Below are positions 46,325 through 58,066 of a stretch of DNA of 64,000 nt, piece by piece. Numbering within the stretch: position 1 is the stretch's first letter; the number at the start of each line of letters is the position of its first letter. The notes under the pieces were generated by a model, which saw only the letters and a program-made list of their open reading frames with translations, did no database searches and was not told the DNA's origin. Location: NCBI RefSeq assembly GCF_937616625.2, contig NC_065573.1:12601001-12665000 (forward strand), written 5' to 3'. Origin of the DNA: Mercurialis annua. Lineage: Eukaryota; Streptophyta; Magnoliopsida; Malpighiales; Euphorbiaceae. Both the position numbers and the translations under genes were made by a program.

Positions 46325-48487
46325 ACCATCTCTCTTCGTTCTTTTGAAAAGATATAAAGCTTCATGGCCATCACTACTTTGAGTAATTATAAATTCCAAA
46401 CAATCACCATTTCATTAAAATTGCACATTTGGAATAAATAGGACAAATTACAAAATTAGGTTAATTGCGGGCCTTCCTTACAAAAATGCTAAGTCTTTTA
46501 ATTTTTTTCACCTATGCTAATTTATTGATTACATTAAAGAGCTGATAACGAAAATATTTTACATGTTTTACGCAAATCATCTCTGCCTTACACATGTCGT
46601 CTTCATTTAATTTTCATTTTCAGAGATTAACACATGTTGCTCTTCTTCTTCCTCTTTATTGTTTCTATTTTCTTATTTCTTCCGCCATATAACCATTTTT
46701 TTCCAGTCTTCCACAAAAATGGCACCGACAACATCATTTCTCAGACCACCCGAACTCCACGACCCAACTCTCATAAAAAACCCAAAACTCGATCCCTGAA
46801 TTCTTCATCAACTAATCACTTCATGAACTTATGGTATCAGATTTCAATACAACAATTTGCACCACTGACCGCCGATGGGCTACACTGAGAACCGCTGCGC
46901 CACTTTTTTATCATCGGGTGATCCATGTCTTGATTTCTTTTTCCACGTAGTACCCGATCCTCCACCGGCATCAATCAAACATAGATTCTTCTCTACATGG
47001 AAGCATAACCCTTTAACCACCCTCAAACGTATTTGCAATTTGCTCGGTGTTCGTGGCACTGGTAAATCCGATAAAGAAGGGTTTTACACAGCCGCTATTT
47101 CGCTTCACAGGTTCCACCCCAAAACCCTGGCTTGTAATGTTCCTTACATGGAAAATTTCACGTATTTTAAGAATTTGCTTGAGATTCTATACATGCTTTT
47201 AGATGATACTTTAATGATTTATCAATACAGTCTGATAGAAAAATGTTATTGGATCTTGAACGGGTCACTAGAGAGTTCGTGGGTGAAAAACTCACTGTTG
47301 GAGAGAAGAAACATAACATATGATGAAAAGAAGAATGGTTGGAAACAAAATAAAGCAAAAAACATTCATAGTATTGTGAATTATTGTCTCTTTAACGACT
47401 AGGATAGAGGTTAAAATCTGGTCATGTTTCATTCTCATTTTTAATCTGTATTGTGTTCAAATATTCTTCCTCAACCCAAACTTTTTGATGCTTGTAATAG
47501 CATTCCCATAATCTGATTTGTACTCATACAATTAGTGGATTATAAGATGATACATGTTTGTGATAAGATTGTACTTGCACCCTCTGTTGCGTTTGTTATT
47601 TGTCATGAAGTGAAAAAAATATTAAATAAAAGGACCCAATACATTAAAGTAAAGGGCTTAATTATTTAAAAATCACTCACCTTATAACTTTTTTTCATTT
47701 ATACCATGACCTAGGAAAATTTTCAATTGTACCCTATTTTTGATTTTTATGTTTCATCCCTACCCTAATGAGTTGAATTGACCTATTTTCTTTTGAAAAA
47801 AAGTTTAAATTAATCTTTCATTTTTAACCTATATTCTAATAAAATGTTAATGTTAATCATTTATGTATCTTGTTTTTAATATTTTCATCTTTTAATTAAT
47901 TAAATTATCAAAAAAATTACTCTTGGGATACAAACGAAACATAAAAATCGAAGATAGGGTACAATTGAAAATTTTCCTAGGTCGTGGTATAAATGAAAAA
48001 AATTACAAGGTGAGTGGTTTTTAAGTAATTAGGCCTAAAGTAAATGCATGATAAGAAGAGGTTTGATCACGAGACAATTTTATATACAAGAAGTAATTAC
48101 ACCATGAATTACTTTAAATTAATACCTTATAGGTACCTATTCAAAATCACGCTGACTAGGGCCCTTCTATCGAAGACGTGCTTTATTTCCAGATTGATCT
48201 TTGAGTTTGAGCGGTTTATTCATTACTTGTGCAGATTAAGCTATATTCCTATTTGATTCCTATTATATATATGATATTATTTTTGTATGTATATTATATG
48301 TAATTGATATTTTGTTATATGTTTTTATACGTAATACTGTTTTTAAGGTTTTAATGGGTGTTTTAATGTTTTTTGATCCATACAAATATATTATATCGAT
48401 TTGTATTTTTAATGTTTTAGACAAGTTGTGTTTTACGTTTTAAATAATTACTTAAAGGTTTTAGATGTCCTTGTTTACTTGTTATGT
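46325..48487 (+). repeat. Tandem duplication, unit 1
   Basis: A 2163-bp segment runs from ACCATCTCTC to TGTTTACTTGTTATGTT. It matches unit 2 (48544-56758) with scattered substitutions once later insertions in unit 2 are removed (about 2167 bp). It holds a DUF2828-like gene fragment and the empty sites for the Helitron (between 47661 and 47662) and the LINE (near 47854) of unit 2. Confidence 0.9.
46719..47402 (+). pseudogene. Truncated DUF2828-like gene, copy 1
   Basis: From ATG 46719 a short MAPTTSFLRPPEL leader meets a stop; the frame resumes at ATG 46875 for 175 codons. The segment FLSSGDPCLDFFFHVVPD...NPLTTLKRICNLLGVRGTGKSDKEGFYTAA...HPKTLACNVPYM matches the N-terminal part of plant DUF2828 proteins, usually several hundred residues long, function unknown. 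The rest of the family domain is missing. The leader stop and the C-terminal end are shared with copy 2, so the damage predates the duplication. A short expressed protein cannot be excluded. Confidence 0.75.
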
Positions 48488-48937
48488 TCACTTGTTTACT
48501 TGTTATGTCCTTATTATATTTCTAAATACCTGCAATATAAAATACCATCTCTCTTTGTTCTCTTGAAAAGATACAAAGCTTCATGGCCATCACTACTTTG
48601 AGTAATTATAGAATTCCAAACAATCACCATTTCATTAAAATTGCACATTTGGAATAAATAGAACAAATTACAAAATTAGGCTAATTGCGGGCCTTCCTTA
48701 TAAAAATGCTAAGTCTTTTAATTTCTTTAACCTATGCTAATTTATTGATTACATTAAAGAGCTGATAACGAAAATATTTTACATGTTTTACGCAAATCAT
48801 CTTTGCCTTACACGTGTCGTCTTCATTTAATTTTCACTTTCAGAGGTTAACACATGTGGCTCTTCTTCTTTCTCTTTATTGTTTCTATTTTCTTATTTCT
48901 TCCGCCATATAACCATTTTCTCCAGTCTTCCACAAAA

Positions 48938-49623
48938 ATGGCACCGACAACATCATTTCTTAGACCACCCGAACTCCACGACCCAATTCTCCTAAAAAAA
49001 ACCCAAAACTCGATCCCTGAATTCTTCATCAGCTAATCACTTCATGAACTTATGGCATCAGATTTCAATACAACAATTTGCATCACTGACCGCCGATGGG
49101 CTACACTGAGGACCGCTACGCCACTTTTTTATCATCAGGTAATCCATGTCTTGATTTATTTCTTCACTTAGTACCCGATCCTCCATCGGAATCAATCAAA
49201 CAAAGATTCTTCTCTACATGGAAGCATAACCCTTTAACCACCCTTAAACGTATTTGCAATTTGCTCGGTGTTCGTGGCACTGGTAAATCCGATAAAGAAG
49301 GGTTTTACACAGCCGCTATTTCGCTTCACAGGTTCCACCCTAAAACCCTGGCTTGTAATGTTCCTTACATGGAAAATTTCACGTATTATAAGGATTTGCT
49401 TGAGATTCTATACATGCTTTTAGAAGATACTTTAATGATTTATCAATACAGTCTGATAGCAAAATGTTATTGGATCTTGAACGGGTCACTAGAGAGTTCG
49501 TGGGTGAAAAACTCACTGTTGGAGAGAAGAAACATAACATATGATGAAAAGAAGAATGGTTGGAAACAAAATAAAGCAACAAACATTCATAGTATTGTGA
49601 ATTATTGTCTCTTTAACGACTAG
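48938..49623 (+). pseudogene. Truncated DUF2828-like gene, copy 2
   Basis: A second copy of the fragment at 46719, with the same interrupted leader and a 175-codon frame from ATG 49096. About ten residue differences from copy 1 are visible (for example GNPCLDLFLHLV versus GDPCLDFFFHVV, and PPSESIKQ versus PPPASIKH). Neither copy gained a new stop in the 175-codon frame. Confidence 0.75.
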
Positions 49624-49998
49624 GATAGAGGTTAAAATCTGGTCATGTTTCATTCTCGTTTTTAATCTGTATTGTGTTCAAATCCTTATCGTACCGTCGT
49701 AAAAAAGAGTACCCGGGCTCTGCCCGACTCGATTCTATTCAAAAGGTACTGAACCAGACTCCTACTAAGCCAAGCTCTATCCCGCAGATCTGGAGTGAGA
49801 AATTCTTCCTCAACCCAAACTTTTTGATGCTTGTAATAGCCTTCCCATAATCTGATTTGTACTCATACAATTAGTGGATTATAAGATGATACATGTTTGT
49901 GATAAGATTGTACTTGCACCCTCTGTTGCGTTTGTTATTTGTTGAAGTGAAAAAAATATCAAATAAAAGGACCCAATACATTAAAATAAAGGGCTTAA

Positions 49999-50471
49999 TC
50001 TATACTATATATAAATGCACGGATTGGGGGGGGGGGGTGGAGGGACAGACAAATTTACTGAATAATCCTTTTTAGTTTACTACTAAACAAAGGTTTTATA
50101 GTCATTAACTAATTAGTTATTTAATTAATCACTATTGTAATTAAAGTCCTAATTAGAATAGGTAGCTAAATTATCTCCAATTTAGTATGTAAGAAATAAC
50201 TAAATTGTCTCCAAATTAGTAGGAATACCTATCTTTTAGTTTGACTGAACTATAAAATTAAAATACTGTATTTGGTCAATATAATATTATTTAAATTTCT
50301 ATCTTACTTTTATAAAAATTCTTAACTAACTTATATCTACTTTTATAAAAAAATTTAACTAATTTGATATTAATTATAAAAAAAATTGATACAATTATAA
50401 TTTTTTTTATTAATATGTTCATTGACGAGTTACGTTACGAGCCACGTGCAGAGCACGTAATGCGAAACTAG
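49999..50471 (+). mobile_element. Small non-autonomous Helitron
   Basis: The 473-bp element starts TCTATACTATATATAAATGC and ends with hairpin CACGTGCAGAGCACGT, then AATGCGAAACTAG. It is inserted between A and T with no TSD. The paralogous unit 1 shows the empty site CTTAA|TTATTTAAAAATC at 47661/47662. A run of 11 G lies near its 5' end (about 50027). It has no coding capacity. Confidence 0.9.
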
Positions 50472-50751
50472 TTACTTAAAAATCACTCACCTTGTAACTT
50501 TTTTTCATTTATACCATGACCTAGGAAAATTTTCAAGTGTACCCTATTTTTGATTTTTATGTTTCATCTCTACCCTAATGAGTTGAATTGACCTATTTTC
50601 TTTTGAAAAAAAATTTAAATTAATCCTTCATTTTTAACCTATATTCTAATAAAACGTTAATGTTTTTAGATAAATGATGGGTATATTAGCTCAATCACAA
50701 AGCCGTGATTGGCAAAAAGCTTTTATAATAAAAGGCAAAGAAGCACAAAGT

Positions 50752-53700
50752 TTAGTCGCAATTACAAAAGAAAACTAAATTCCGATAGACATCATTGCCG
50801 GAATACTCAAATACATGATTATTATCCTTGTAGTACTCCACCGCTTTGCAAATCGATTTGAATATTAGTGAATCCACCTCCATGTGCTCGTCGTTGAATA
50901 CCCTTTTATTTCTTGCTTTCCACAATTCCTAAACACAAAAAAAGCCAATTGTTCTCCACAAAATTTTATAGCGTTTGAAGGCTAAAGAATCCCAATAGAA
51001 TAAGAAATCAAGAAGAGAATAAGGCATTACCGTATGTAGATTACACGACTGGAATAATCTATTCCAAACCAACCAAGCGAACTGACAATGAAGAACAATA
51101 TGCAAGTTGTCTTCCTCTTTAGAACAATATGTACAGCCTGCATTTTGTGAAGTCAGAATACCTCTATTGACAAGAACCACATTTGATGAAATCCGATCTC
51201 TTGCTAACAACCAAAGAAAGAATAAGATGCGAGGAGGAAGTTTCAGCTTCCAAAACGTTAAAAATGCTGGTTGGACTAGCGGGCGAACTGAAACTGGAAC
51301 TTGCTGCTGTCGAATATCTCTTGCTGCTGCTATGTTCATTTCAGAATCTCCTGGACCTGTGGTTCGACGTTGTGCAGCGCGTCTGGGAAGAGGTCATTGC
51401 TGCTGAAGATTAAGCCCGATTAAAGAGCTCATGGCAGCTGCTGCATAATTTTTACCATTCCAGAAAAACACATCTTGATCTCGGGCAGAAGGCACGCAAT
51501 AACTGAGCTTTGTTTTAAGAGAATTTTCCAACTCCTTATCTCCAATTCGAAGTCGACGAGTCCAACCAAGAACATAAGAGTTGTTCTCATAATCATATAA
51601 ATCAGAAATAACCGAGTTCTTATTAACAGACAAAGAGAATAACCTTGAAAAGCTCAGAGACAATGGTTGATCATCTAACCAATTATCCTTCCAAAAGCTA
51701 ATGTGAGATCCATCTCCCAATTTCACTGACATACCAGTTTTAAAAAGATTCCACACATCTGAATTTTTAACACAAGTTGAATATACTCCTCTCCAAAGAT
51801 GAGATAGCTTGGACGTATTAATATCTTCAATATCATGCCAATCTGAAATGCCCGAACTACTCGATATTACTGAATACCAAAGGGTATATTTACTAGTTGT
51901 TCTCAACTTCCAAATCCACTTTAAAAGAAGGGTTTGATTCCGAATGCGTAGCGGAGTAATATTAAGACCATCCTGCAAAAAAGGCAAACAAACGTCTGAC
52001 CATGCCACTTTACTGAAACCCACATTGTTGCTGGAACCGCTCCATAAAAACCTCCTCATAAAACGCTCTAAAGTTGAAATCACTGACTGCGGTATAGTGA
52101 AAGAACAAAGATAATATACTGGCAAGCTACATAAGACTGACTTGATCAAAGTGAGTCGACCTGCAGGAGACAACAAATTACCCTTCCAGGCTGCCAACTG
52201 AGAGTTAAAATTGCTAACAATTGGATCCCATAACCCTGCTCTAACCGAAGTATAAGAAAGGGGCAGCCCCAAGTATAGAAACGGCAATGTATCAACTTTA
52301 CAGCCCAAAATATTCGAAGCATCAGTCAAAGAAGCGTGACCAACATTTAAACCAATTATAGCAGACTTATGGAAGTTTATTTGAAGACCCGAAATCAATT
52401 CAAAGCAACGAAGAATACGTAATAAATTGCTAACCATAGCAAGATCATTGGGCAGAAAAAGTAACGTGTCATCTGCAAACTGCAGGATAGAAACAGGTTC
52501 GGGGTAACCATCTACCTGAATGCCATTAATCAAACCCAAACTAGTTGCTTTTGAAAAAAATTTCCTTTAATCCTTCTACCGCCAAAACAAACAGCATAGG
52601 AGAAAGGGGATCCCCTTGTCGCACTCCTCTACCCATATTAAAATTTGTTGTTGGACTTCCATTAACAAGCACTGATAATTGAGCTGAATCAAAAAATGAG
52701 GATATCCACTTAATCCACACTTGATCAAAATTCATCTTAGATAACATTCTTAAAATGAAATCCCATGAAATAGAATCAAAAGCCTTCTTGAAATCAAGTT
52801 TAATCATAAAAACTTGGTCCCTGCGTTTTTTGGTCAAGTGTATAAGCTCTGATGCAATCATGTGGCAATCGTGTATATTTCTACCTTTAATAAAACCAAA
52901 TTGGTTTTCTGAGATAATTAAAGGAAGAATGGGAGATAACCTGTTTGCCCAAAATTTGGAGAGGAGTTTAAAGACTCCATTGATCAAGCTAATTGGTCGA
53001 TAATCCTTGATGTCAGATGCTCCTATCAACTTCGGGATCAAAACCAAAAAAGCCGTGTTAAGGCCTGGTGGAAAGTACCCTGTACGATGAAAACCATGGA
53101 ATAAATCCAGCAAATCATGTTTAATAAACCTCCATGCCCGCTTATAAAAAAAAATTGAAACCGTCCAGCCCTGGTGCCTTATTTTCATCATAATTCGATA
53201 ATGCCGCAAAAATCTCTTCCTCCGAGAACTTGTTAACTAACCCAGCAGCCTGATTAGAATCTAGAGTAGTAACTGAAATTGCTTCCAAAGAATAAGTCAC
53301 AGTGAGACTCGGTTTATACAGATTCTTGTAGAAAAGCACAATATTTTTCTTAATATCATATGGCGAAGAGAAAGTTTGGTTGTCCACCGTGATTTCAAAG
53401 ATCAAATTACTGCGGGAATGAACTGAAGCTATGGTATGAAAGAATTTTGTATTTTTATCTCCATGAAGGTTCCAATTCAGTCTAGATTTCTGTCGCCAAA
53501 GAGATTCTAGCTGTTTTAAAACCGTTGAATAATCTGCCTGCAATGAGACCCATCTGTCTGTTATAGCCGTGGAATTAAAGTCTAAATCCTCATCAGACTC
53601 TAAAGCTTCGATTTCTGTTTGTAGTTTCTCCATTCTACTGTTTAAAGAGCCAAAAATGTTTTTATTCCATTCTTTGACAACAACACGCAGCTCACGAAGT

Positions 53701-54529
53701 TTAAAAACTATATTTGCTCCCAGATTATTGTAGCTAATCTGTCTCCAAGAATGATCAATAAAATTTTCGAAAGAAGGATCTCCCCACCATGCGTTTATTG
53801 ACCTGAAAGGTTTCGGGCCCCAATCAAATGTAACTGATGATCTGAATAAGAGAGGTGAATGGTCTGAATAACATATTGGGAGTGGCTGAAGAACTAAATT
53901 TGGCCAGTTGGATAAACCGAAGAAGAAACAAAGCACCTATCAATTTTCGAACGAGACCGACTATTCTGCCATGTGAAAAAGCGACCAAGAAGAGCAACCT
54001 CAGTCAAATTCGAAGATTGGATAAAATCCATGAATTGTCTCATTCCCACCGTGTACCCCTCAAAATTCATTCTCTCTTCTGGTTTCAGAATTTTATTGAA
54101 ATCCCCCATCATAACACACAAACTATCCATGCGCAGCTCTTGACTGATATCAAACCATAATGAACTTCTATCAATTGCAGTAGAACATCCATAGACTAAG
54201 ATAAATTTGAATTGGATTGAAGAGAGCTCAAAATCAATACAAATCCATCGAGGAGCAGTAACAATACGAGTAGCCGTCAATATTTTAGAATCCCAAATGC
54301 AAGCAATACCTCCTGAAGCACCCGAAGATGGAGAATATCAAAAAGTATAATCATTTATAGGCCACAGCTTATGAATTAAAAATTCGTCAATCACCTCTTT
54401 CTTTGTCTCTATCAAGCCAAGTAGAGCAAGGCAATTCTTTGAAATAAAAGAACGTATAAACCGTTGTTTCCTCAAAAATGTCAAACCCCCACGACAGTTC
54501 CAAGCAACACAATTTAAATGACTAACCAT
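50752..54529 (-). pseudogene. LINE ORF2 (endonuclease and reverse transcriptase), broken
   Basis: From ATG 54529: an AP-type endonuclease (NCVAWNCRGG, LIETK, MMGDFN, SKIDRCF, YSDHSPL), then reverse transcriptase (KAPGLDGF, IPK, YRPISLING, FIKGRNIHD, LDFKKAFDS, GVRQGDPLSPMLF, FADDTLLF), a zinc-binding RT C-terminal region (LPPRILFFLWLLARDR...C...C) and stop at 50752. Lesions are an in-frame TGA at 54340, frameshifts near 53900, 53150 and 52540, and in-frame stops near 51393 and 50928. The active-site FADD and endonuclease residues remain readable, but the protein cannot be made in one piece. Confidence 0.9.
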
Positions 54530-54564
54530 TTAAATTTTAAAAACCTCGAAAAGGATGAACCTGA

Positions 54565-56046
54565 TTATATCAGATTCGGAGAATCCTTGTCTAAGGCTTG
54601 TGTTAGCAACCTTATAATCTCATCCTGATTCTCAATTGAAAACAGTCCCAGCTGCATTCCAATATCCCAAGTCTTTTTTGCCTCAGATTCCTCAAGTGTC
54701 ATCCCAGAGGGCCTGATAATATCATCCGGAGAAGATGAATCTGACTTCCCTGAGCTCTGTGAAGTCGAAATTAAATTACCAGCTGTATTGACTTGCTTAG
54801 ACTTAGGCCTTCGATTGAAAAAACCTTGAAAATTAGCTGGAGTAGTTCCTGCTGGTGATGGACGACCAATCTGGACATTAATTGCAGCATCTTCTGAGCT
54901 AATAGATGTGCCAATGACTGATGTGGGGCTTGCGAGAAAAACTGGTGGAGAAGTAGCAGATTGAACTTTTGCCGCAAGAGAGGAACTGTGAGGGGTTAAG
55001 GTTTTATTCTGCTCTGAAACCGACTTCCTACTATCAAGAGATTCCTTTGAAGAAATCGAGAAAGAGTCTGAATTATCCATGTCCTCCATCATTATTGGAA
55101 CATCAGATTCTGAAATATGAATAGAGAATTCCTTCCCATCAATCAATAGTGGAATTGATTCATGAATATGCTCTATAGTTGTTGAAATTAGAACTGATCC
55201 CGTATCTAATCGCTCTTTAGAGAGAACCATAGGATGAACTGTAATATATTCCCCGAAGCGGTTTCTAATTTGCATGAACATATCCTCCTTCCATGCACAT
55301 AAAGGGATCCCCACAACATTCAACCAAATATATCTTCCTTTACTCAAAGTAAAACCATTACAAAGCTTGAAAGAAACAAAATAATCCTGCAGGGAAGGAA
55401 ATATTATGTTCTCAAAAACGACCCTTGCATCCTTAGACCTAAAACTGAGTAATAGTTCAGGTCTACCCATAAAGGACATTGATTCAAAATCAACTCCTTT
55501 GTTTTTCAAATAAGAAGATGCCTGTAGAATTGTCTTCAAATCCTTAACAATAACAATAAGAGAATTCTCCAATTCTGTGACTGTATCCGCTGAAGGTTTG
55601 AAGATTATCGGTTCAGAATTCAAGGCTTGAACATAAGACCTATCATCTCTGAGTGAAGGACGCATAACATGCTGCTGTTTCTTTGGGATCACTACAGGGC
55701 GCCTATGAACAGTTTGGTCGCTGGGAGAAACCATAACGGGGTATTTTGCTTCGAAAGCCCTAATACGGTAATATCCGATGCTTACGTTGTTGAGACGAGA
55801 ACGAACTGTATTGAAATTCTCCTCTGGGTTGGGCCTGAAGAATCCAAACCGGTTGTTTCTGATGTTCCTTTTCCTTGCCAGTGTAACTCTCCCTGAAACA
55901 CCAAATTTAAGGAAAGCCTGTTGAAGATGATAGTAATTCCATGTTTCCGGGTAATTCTCAAAATAGAATACTGGAACGCTAGGGTTGATAGCTGAGTGCC
56001 ATGAAGGTTTAGGGTTAGGGTTTTGGGTTGGGGAAGAAGGAGGCAT
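54565..56046 (-). CDS. LINE ORF1 protein (RNA-binding, intact)
   Basis: An uninterrupted frame of 493 codons from ATG 56046 (MPPSSPTQNPNPKPSW). The ATG at 56088 upstream lies at the insertion junction and is probably not native. Residues about 20-75 form an RRM-like fold (VPVFYFENYPETW...KFGVSGRVTLARKRNIRNNRFGFFR). A middle section (about 140-320) resembles the DUF4283-type region of plant LINE ORF1 proteins, and the C-terminal third is Ser/Thr/Pro-rich. The role in the family is binding element RNA. It is intact although ORF2 of the same copy is broken. Confidence 0.85.
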   Translation of the reverse strand: MPPSSPTQNPNPKPSWHSAINPSVPVFYFENYPETWNYYHLQQAFLKFGVSGRVTLARKRNIRNNRFGFFRPNPEENFNTVRSRLNNVSIGYYRIRAFEAKYPVMVSPSDQTVHRRPVVIPKKQQHVMRPSLRDDRSYVQALNSEPIIFKPSADTVTELENSLIVIVKDLKTILQASSYLKNKGVDFESMSFMGRPELLLSFRSKDARVVFENIIFPSLQDYFVSFKLCNGFTLSKGRYIWLNVVGIPLCAWKEDMFMQIRNRFGEYITVHPMVLSKERLDTGSVLISTTIEHIHESIPLLIDGKEFSIHISESDVPIMMEDMDNSDSFSISSKESLDSRKSVSEQNKTLTPHSSSLAAKVQSATSPPVFLASPTSVIGTSISSEDAAINVQIGRPSPAGTTPANFQGFFNRRPKSKQVNTAGNLISTSQSSGKSDSSSPDDIIRPSGMTLEESEAKKTWDIGMQLGLFSIENQDEIIRLLTQALDKDSPNLI

Positions 56047-56758
56047 CGCGAACCCGCAAAGTATAGTTTCTTTATCAATAATAATCATTTATTTATCTTG
56101 TTTTTAATAAAACGTTAATGTTAATCATTTATTTATCTTGTTTTTAATATTTTCATCTTTAAATTAATTAAATTATCAAAAAAAATACTCTTGGGGTACA
56201 AACGAAACATAAAAATCAAAAATAGGGTACAATTGAAAATTTTCCTAGGTCGTGGTATAAATGAAAAAAAATTACAAGGTGAGTGGTTTTTAAGTAATTA
56301 GGCCTAAAGTAAATGCATGATAAGAAGAGGTATTGATCACGAGACAATTTTATGTACAAGAAGTAATTACACCATGAATTACTTTAAATTAATACCTTAT
56401 AGGTACCTGTTCAAAATCACGCTGACTAGGGCCTTTCTATCGAAGACGTGCTTTATTTCCAGATTGATCTTTGAGTTTGACCGGTTTATTCATTACTTGT
56501 GCAGATTAAGCTATATTCCTATTTGATTCTTATTATGTATATGATATTATTTTTGTATGTATATTATATGTATTTGATAATTTGTTATATGTTTTTATAC
56601 GTAATACTGTTTTTAAGGTTTTAATGGGTGTTTTAATGTTTTTTGATCCATGCAAATATATTATGTCGATTTGTATATTTAATGTTTTAGACAAGTTGTG
56701 TTTTACGTTTTAAATTATTACTTGAAGGTTTTAGATGTCCTTGTTTACTTGTTATGTT

Positions 56759-57151
56759 TCGGAAATGTATTATTTTTATATTTTATATGCATTATGTGAT
56801 ATTTATTAATCGTTTTTTATGGAGACATTTATTGATACATTATTTATACATGATCTGTGTATATTTGATGAATTCTGAGATGAAGTTTTTACGTGGAGAA
56901 ATACAAATTTATACAAATTCATTTATACTGAATCTCTATTTTGATTATTAGAATTGTATATAATACGTATTATTTATGTATCAGGAATAAATCATATTTT
57001 AACAGTATTTCAGAGATGTATCATGTATGTAATAGGTGATATATATATTTGTATGTTACTATTTGTATATTTTTTCTATATATTTTTTTATTTTGTAAAG
57101 TGTTTTAGTTATAAGAAGTTCAATGTACCAATTTGTTAGAATGTATCTAAG
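56759..57151. other. AT-rich DNA, no gene
   Basis: Low-complexity sequence rich in TGTAT and ATTTATTA phrases, similar to 58067-58620 on the other side of the MITE. The open frames here are composition artefacts. Confidence 0.6.
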
Positions 57152-57160
57152 ACATTTTTT

Positions 57161-58057
57161 GGCTAATAATCCGCCATGACCCCTGACTTTAAGGATACCT
57201 TATGCTAAACCCCCTGATCTAAAAAAACCTGTCGTAAACCCTCTAAACTTTACCTAATGATCAGCTAAACCCCTTTTACCCTAAAACCGCCCTAAGCCCT
57301 TTATTTTCTCAAAAATACCTAAAATACCCCTAAGGTCAATAACAAAAACCAAACCAACCTAATCTAACCAAATCTAAAATCATTCACCTAATCAAATTAG
57401 ACATAAACCATCCAAATCATACTAAAATCACCAATCAACTCAATTAAATCAAACCATCCAACCGAAAACTTCCACCCGCCGCCGCCGGTTTTTTCCGGCC
57501 ACCACCGTCCATTGCCGGAAAAAAATTTATCCAAATAATAACTCATTTAATTTAAAAAAATAAATAAACAATTATTTTTAATTTAAATAAAAAAATAATT
57601 TTTTTAAATTAATTTAAACCCACCACGGTGGGTCCGCTTTGTGAAGCAGACCCACCGGCGTGGGTCTGCTACAGATAGCAGACCCACCGGAGTGGGTCTG
57701 CTTTCCGGTGAGCAGACCCACCGGTGAGCAGACTCACCGGATTGATTTAAAAAAAATAATTTTTTTTATTTTTTATTTAAATTAAAAATAATTATTTATT
57801 TAATTTTTAAATAAATTTAGGTTTGATTAGATTTGTTTGGTTTGATTGATTGGATCGGTTTTAAGTGTGGTTAGATTGAAGTTGTCTGATTTGTTTGTAT
57901 TTATTTACAGATTTGAAGGGTATTTTGGTCAATTTATGCGAAAAGGGGTTTAGATGATTATTAGGTAAAGTTTATGGGGTTTACGGCAGGTTTTTTTAGA
58001 TCAGGGGGTTTAGCGTAAGGTACCCCTAAAGTCAGGGGCCATGGCGGATTATTAGCC
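57161..58057. mobile_element. Non-autonomous Mutator-like element (MITE)
   Basis: 897 bp with long terminal inverted repeats of over 100 bp that begin GGCTAATAATCCGCCATG and end with the complement. A 9-bp TSD ACATTTTTT (57152-57160) / ACATTCTTT (58058-58066) has one mismatch. Both are Mutator-superfamily traits. The interior holds matching A/T-rich arms around a GC-rich island, so almost the whole element can fold back. No transposase. Confidence 0.85.
57618..57740. repeat. GC-rich palindromic repeat island in the MITE
   Basis: Repeated GCAGACCCACCGG and its complement CCGGNGTGGGTCTGC alternate four to five times, with CCGGTGAGCAGAC variants. The island stands out sharply from surrounding sequence that is almost pure A/T. 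Confidence 0.8.
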
Positions 58058-58066
58058 ACATTCTTT

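Larger units (their letters stand above)
50665..56104 (-). mobile_element. L1-type LINE retrotransposon, nearly full length
   Basis: A 5.4-kb insertion on the minus strand with ORF1 (54565-56046) and a decayed ORF2 (50752-54529). An 18-bp direct repeat TAATAAAACGTTAATGTT flanks it at 50647-50664 and 56105-56122. The 3' end is at the left, with only a very short A tail. At the 5' end (56083-56105) is an additional copy of the 23 target bases that lie just beyond the TSD (56123-56145). There is almost no 5'-UTR, so the copy is probably slightly 5'-truncated. Confidence 0.9.
48544..56758 (+). repeat. Tandem duplication, unit 2 (carrying three later insertions)
   Basis: This direct repeat of 46325-48487 begins 57 bp after unit 1 ends. 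Compared with unit 1 it has an extra segment of about 117 bp near 49684-49800, a Helitron (49999-50471) and a LINE with TSD (50665-56122). Unit-like sequence resumes at 56123 and ends near 56758. Confidence 0.9.

Noticed and set aside
46634..46888. 84-codon frame upstream of DUF2828-like copy 1
   Set aside because: It overlaps the family leader in a different frame, and its C-terminal half reads low-complexity DNA. The MAPTTS leader from 46719 fits the family better.
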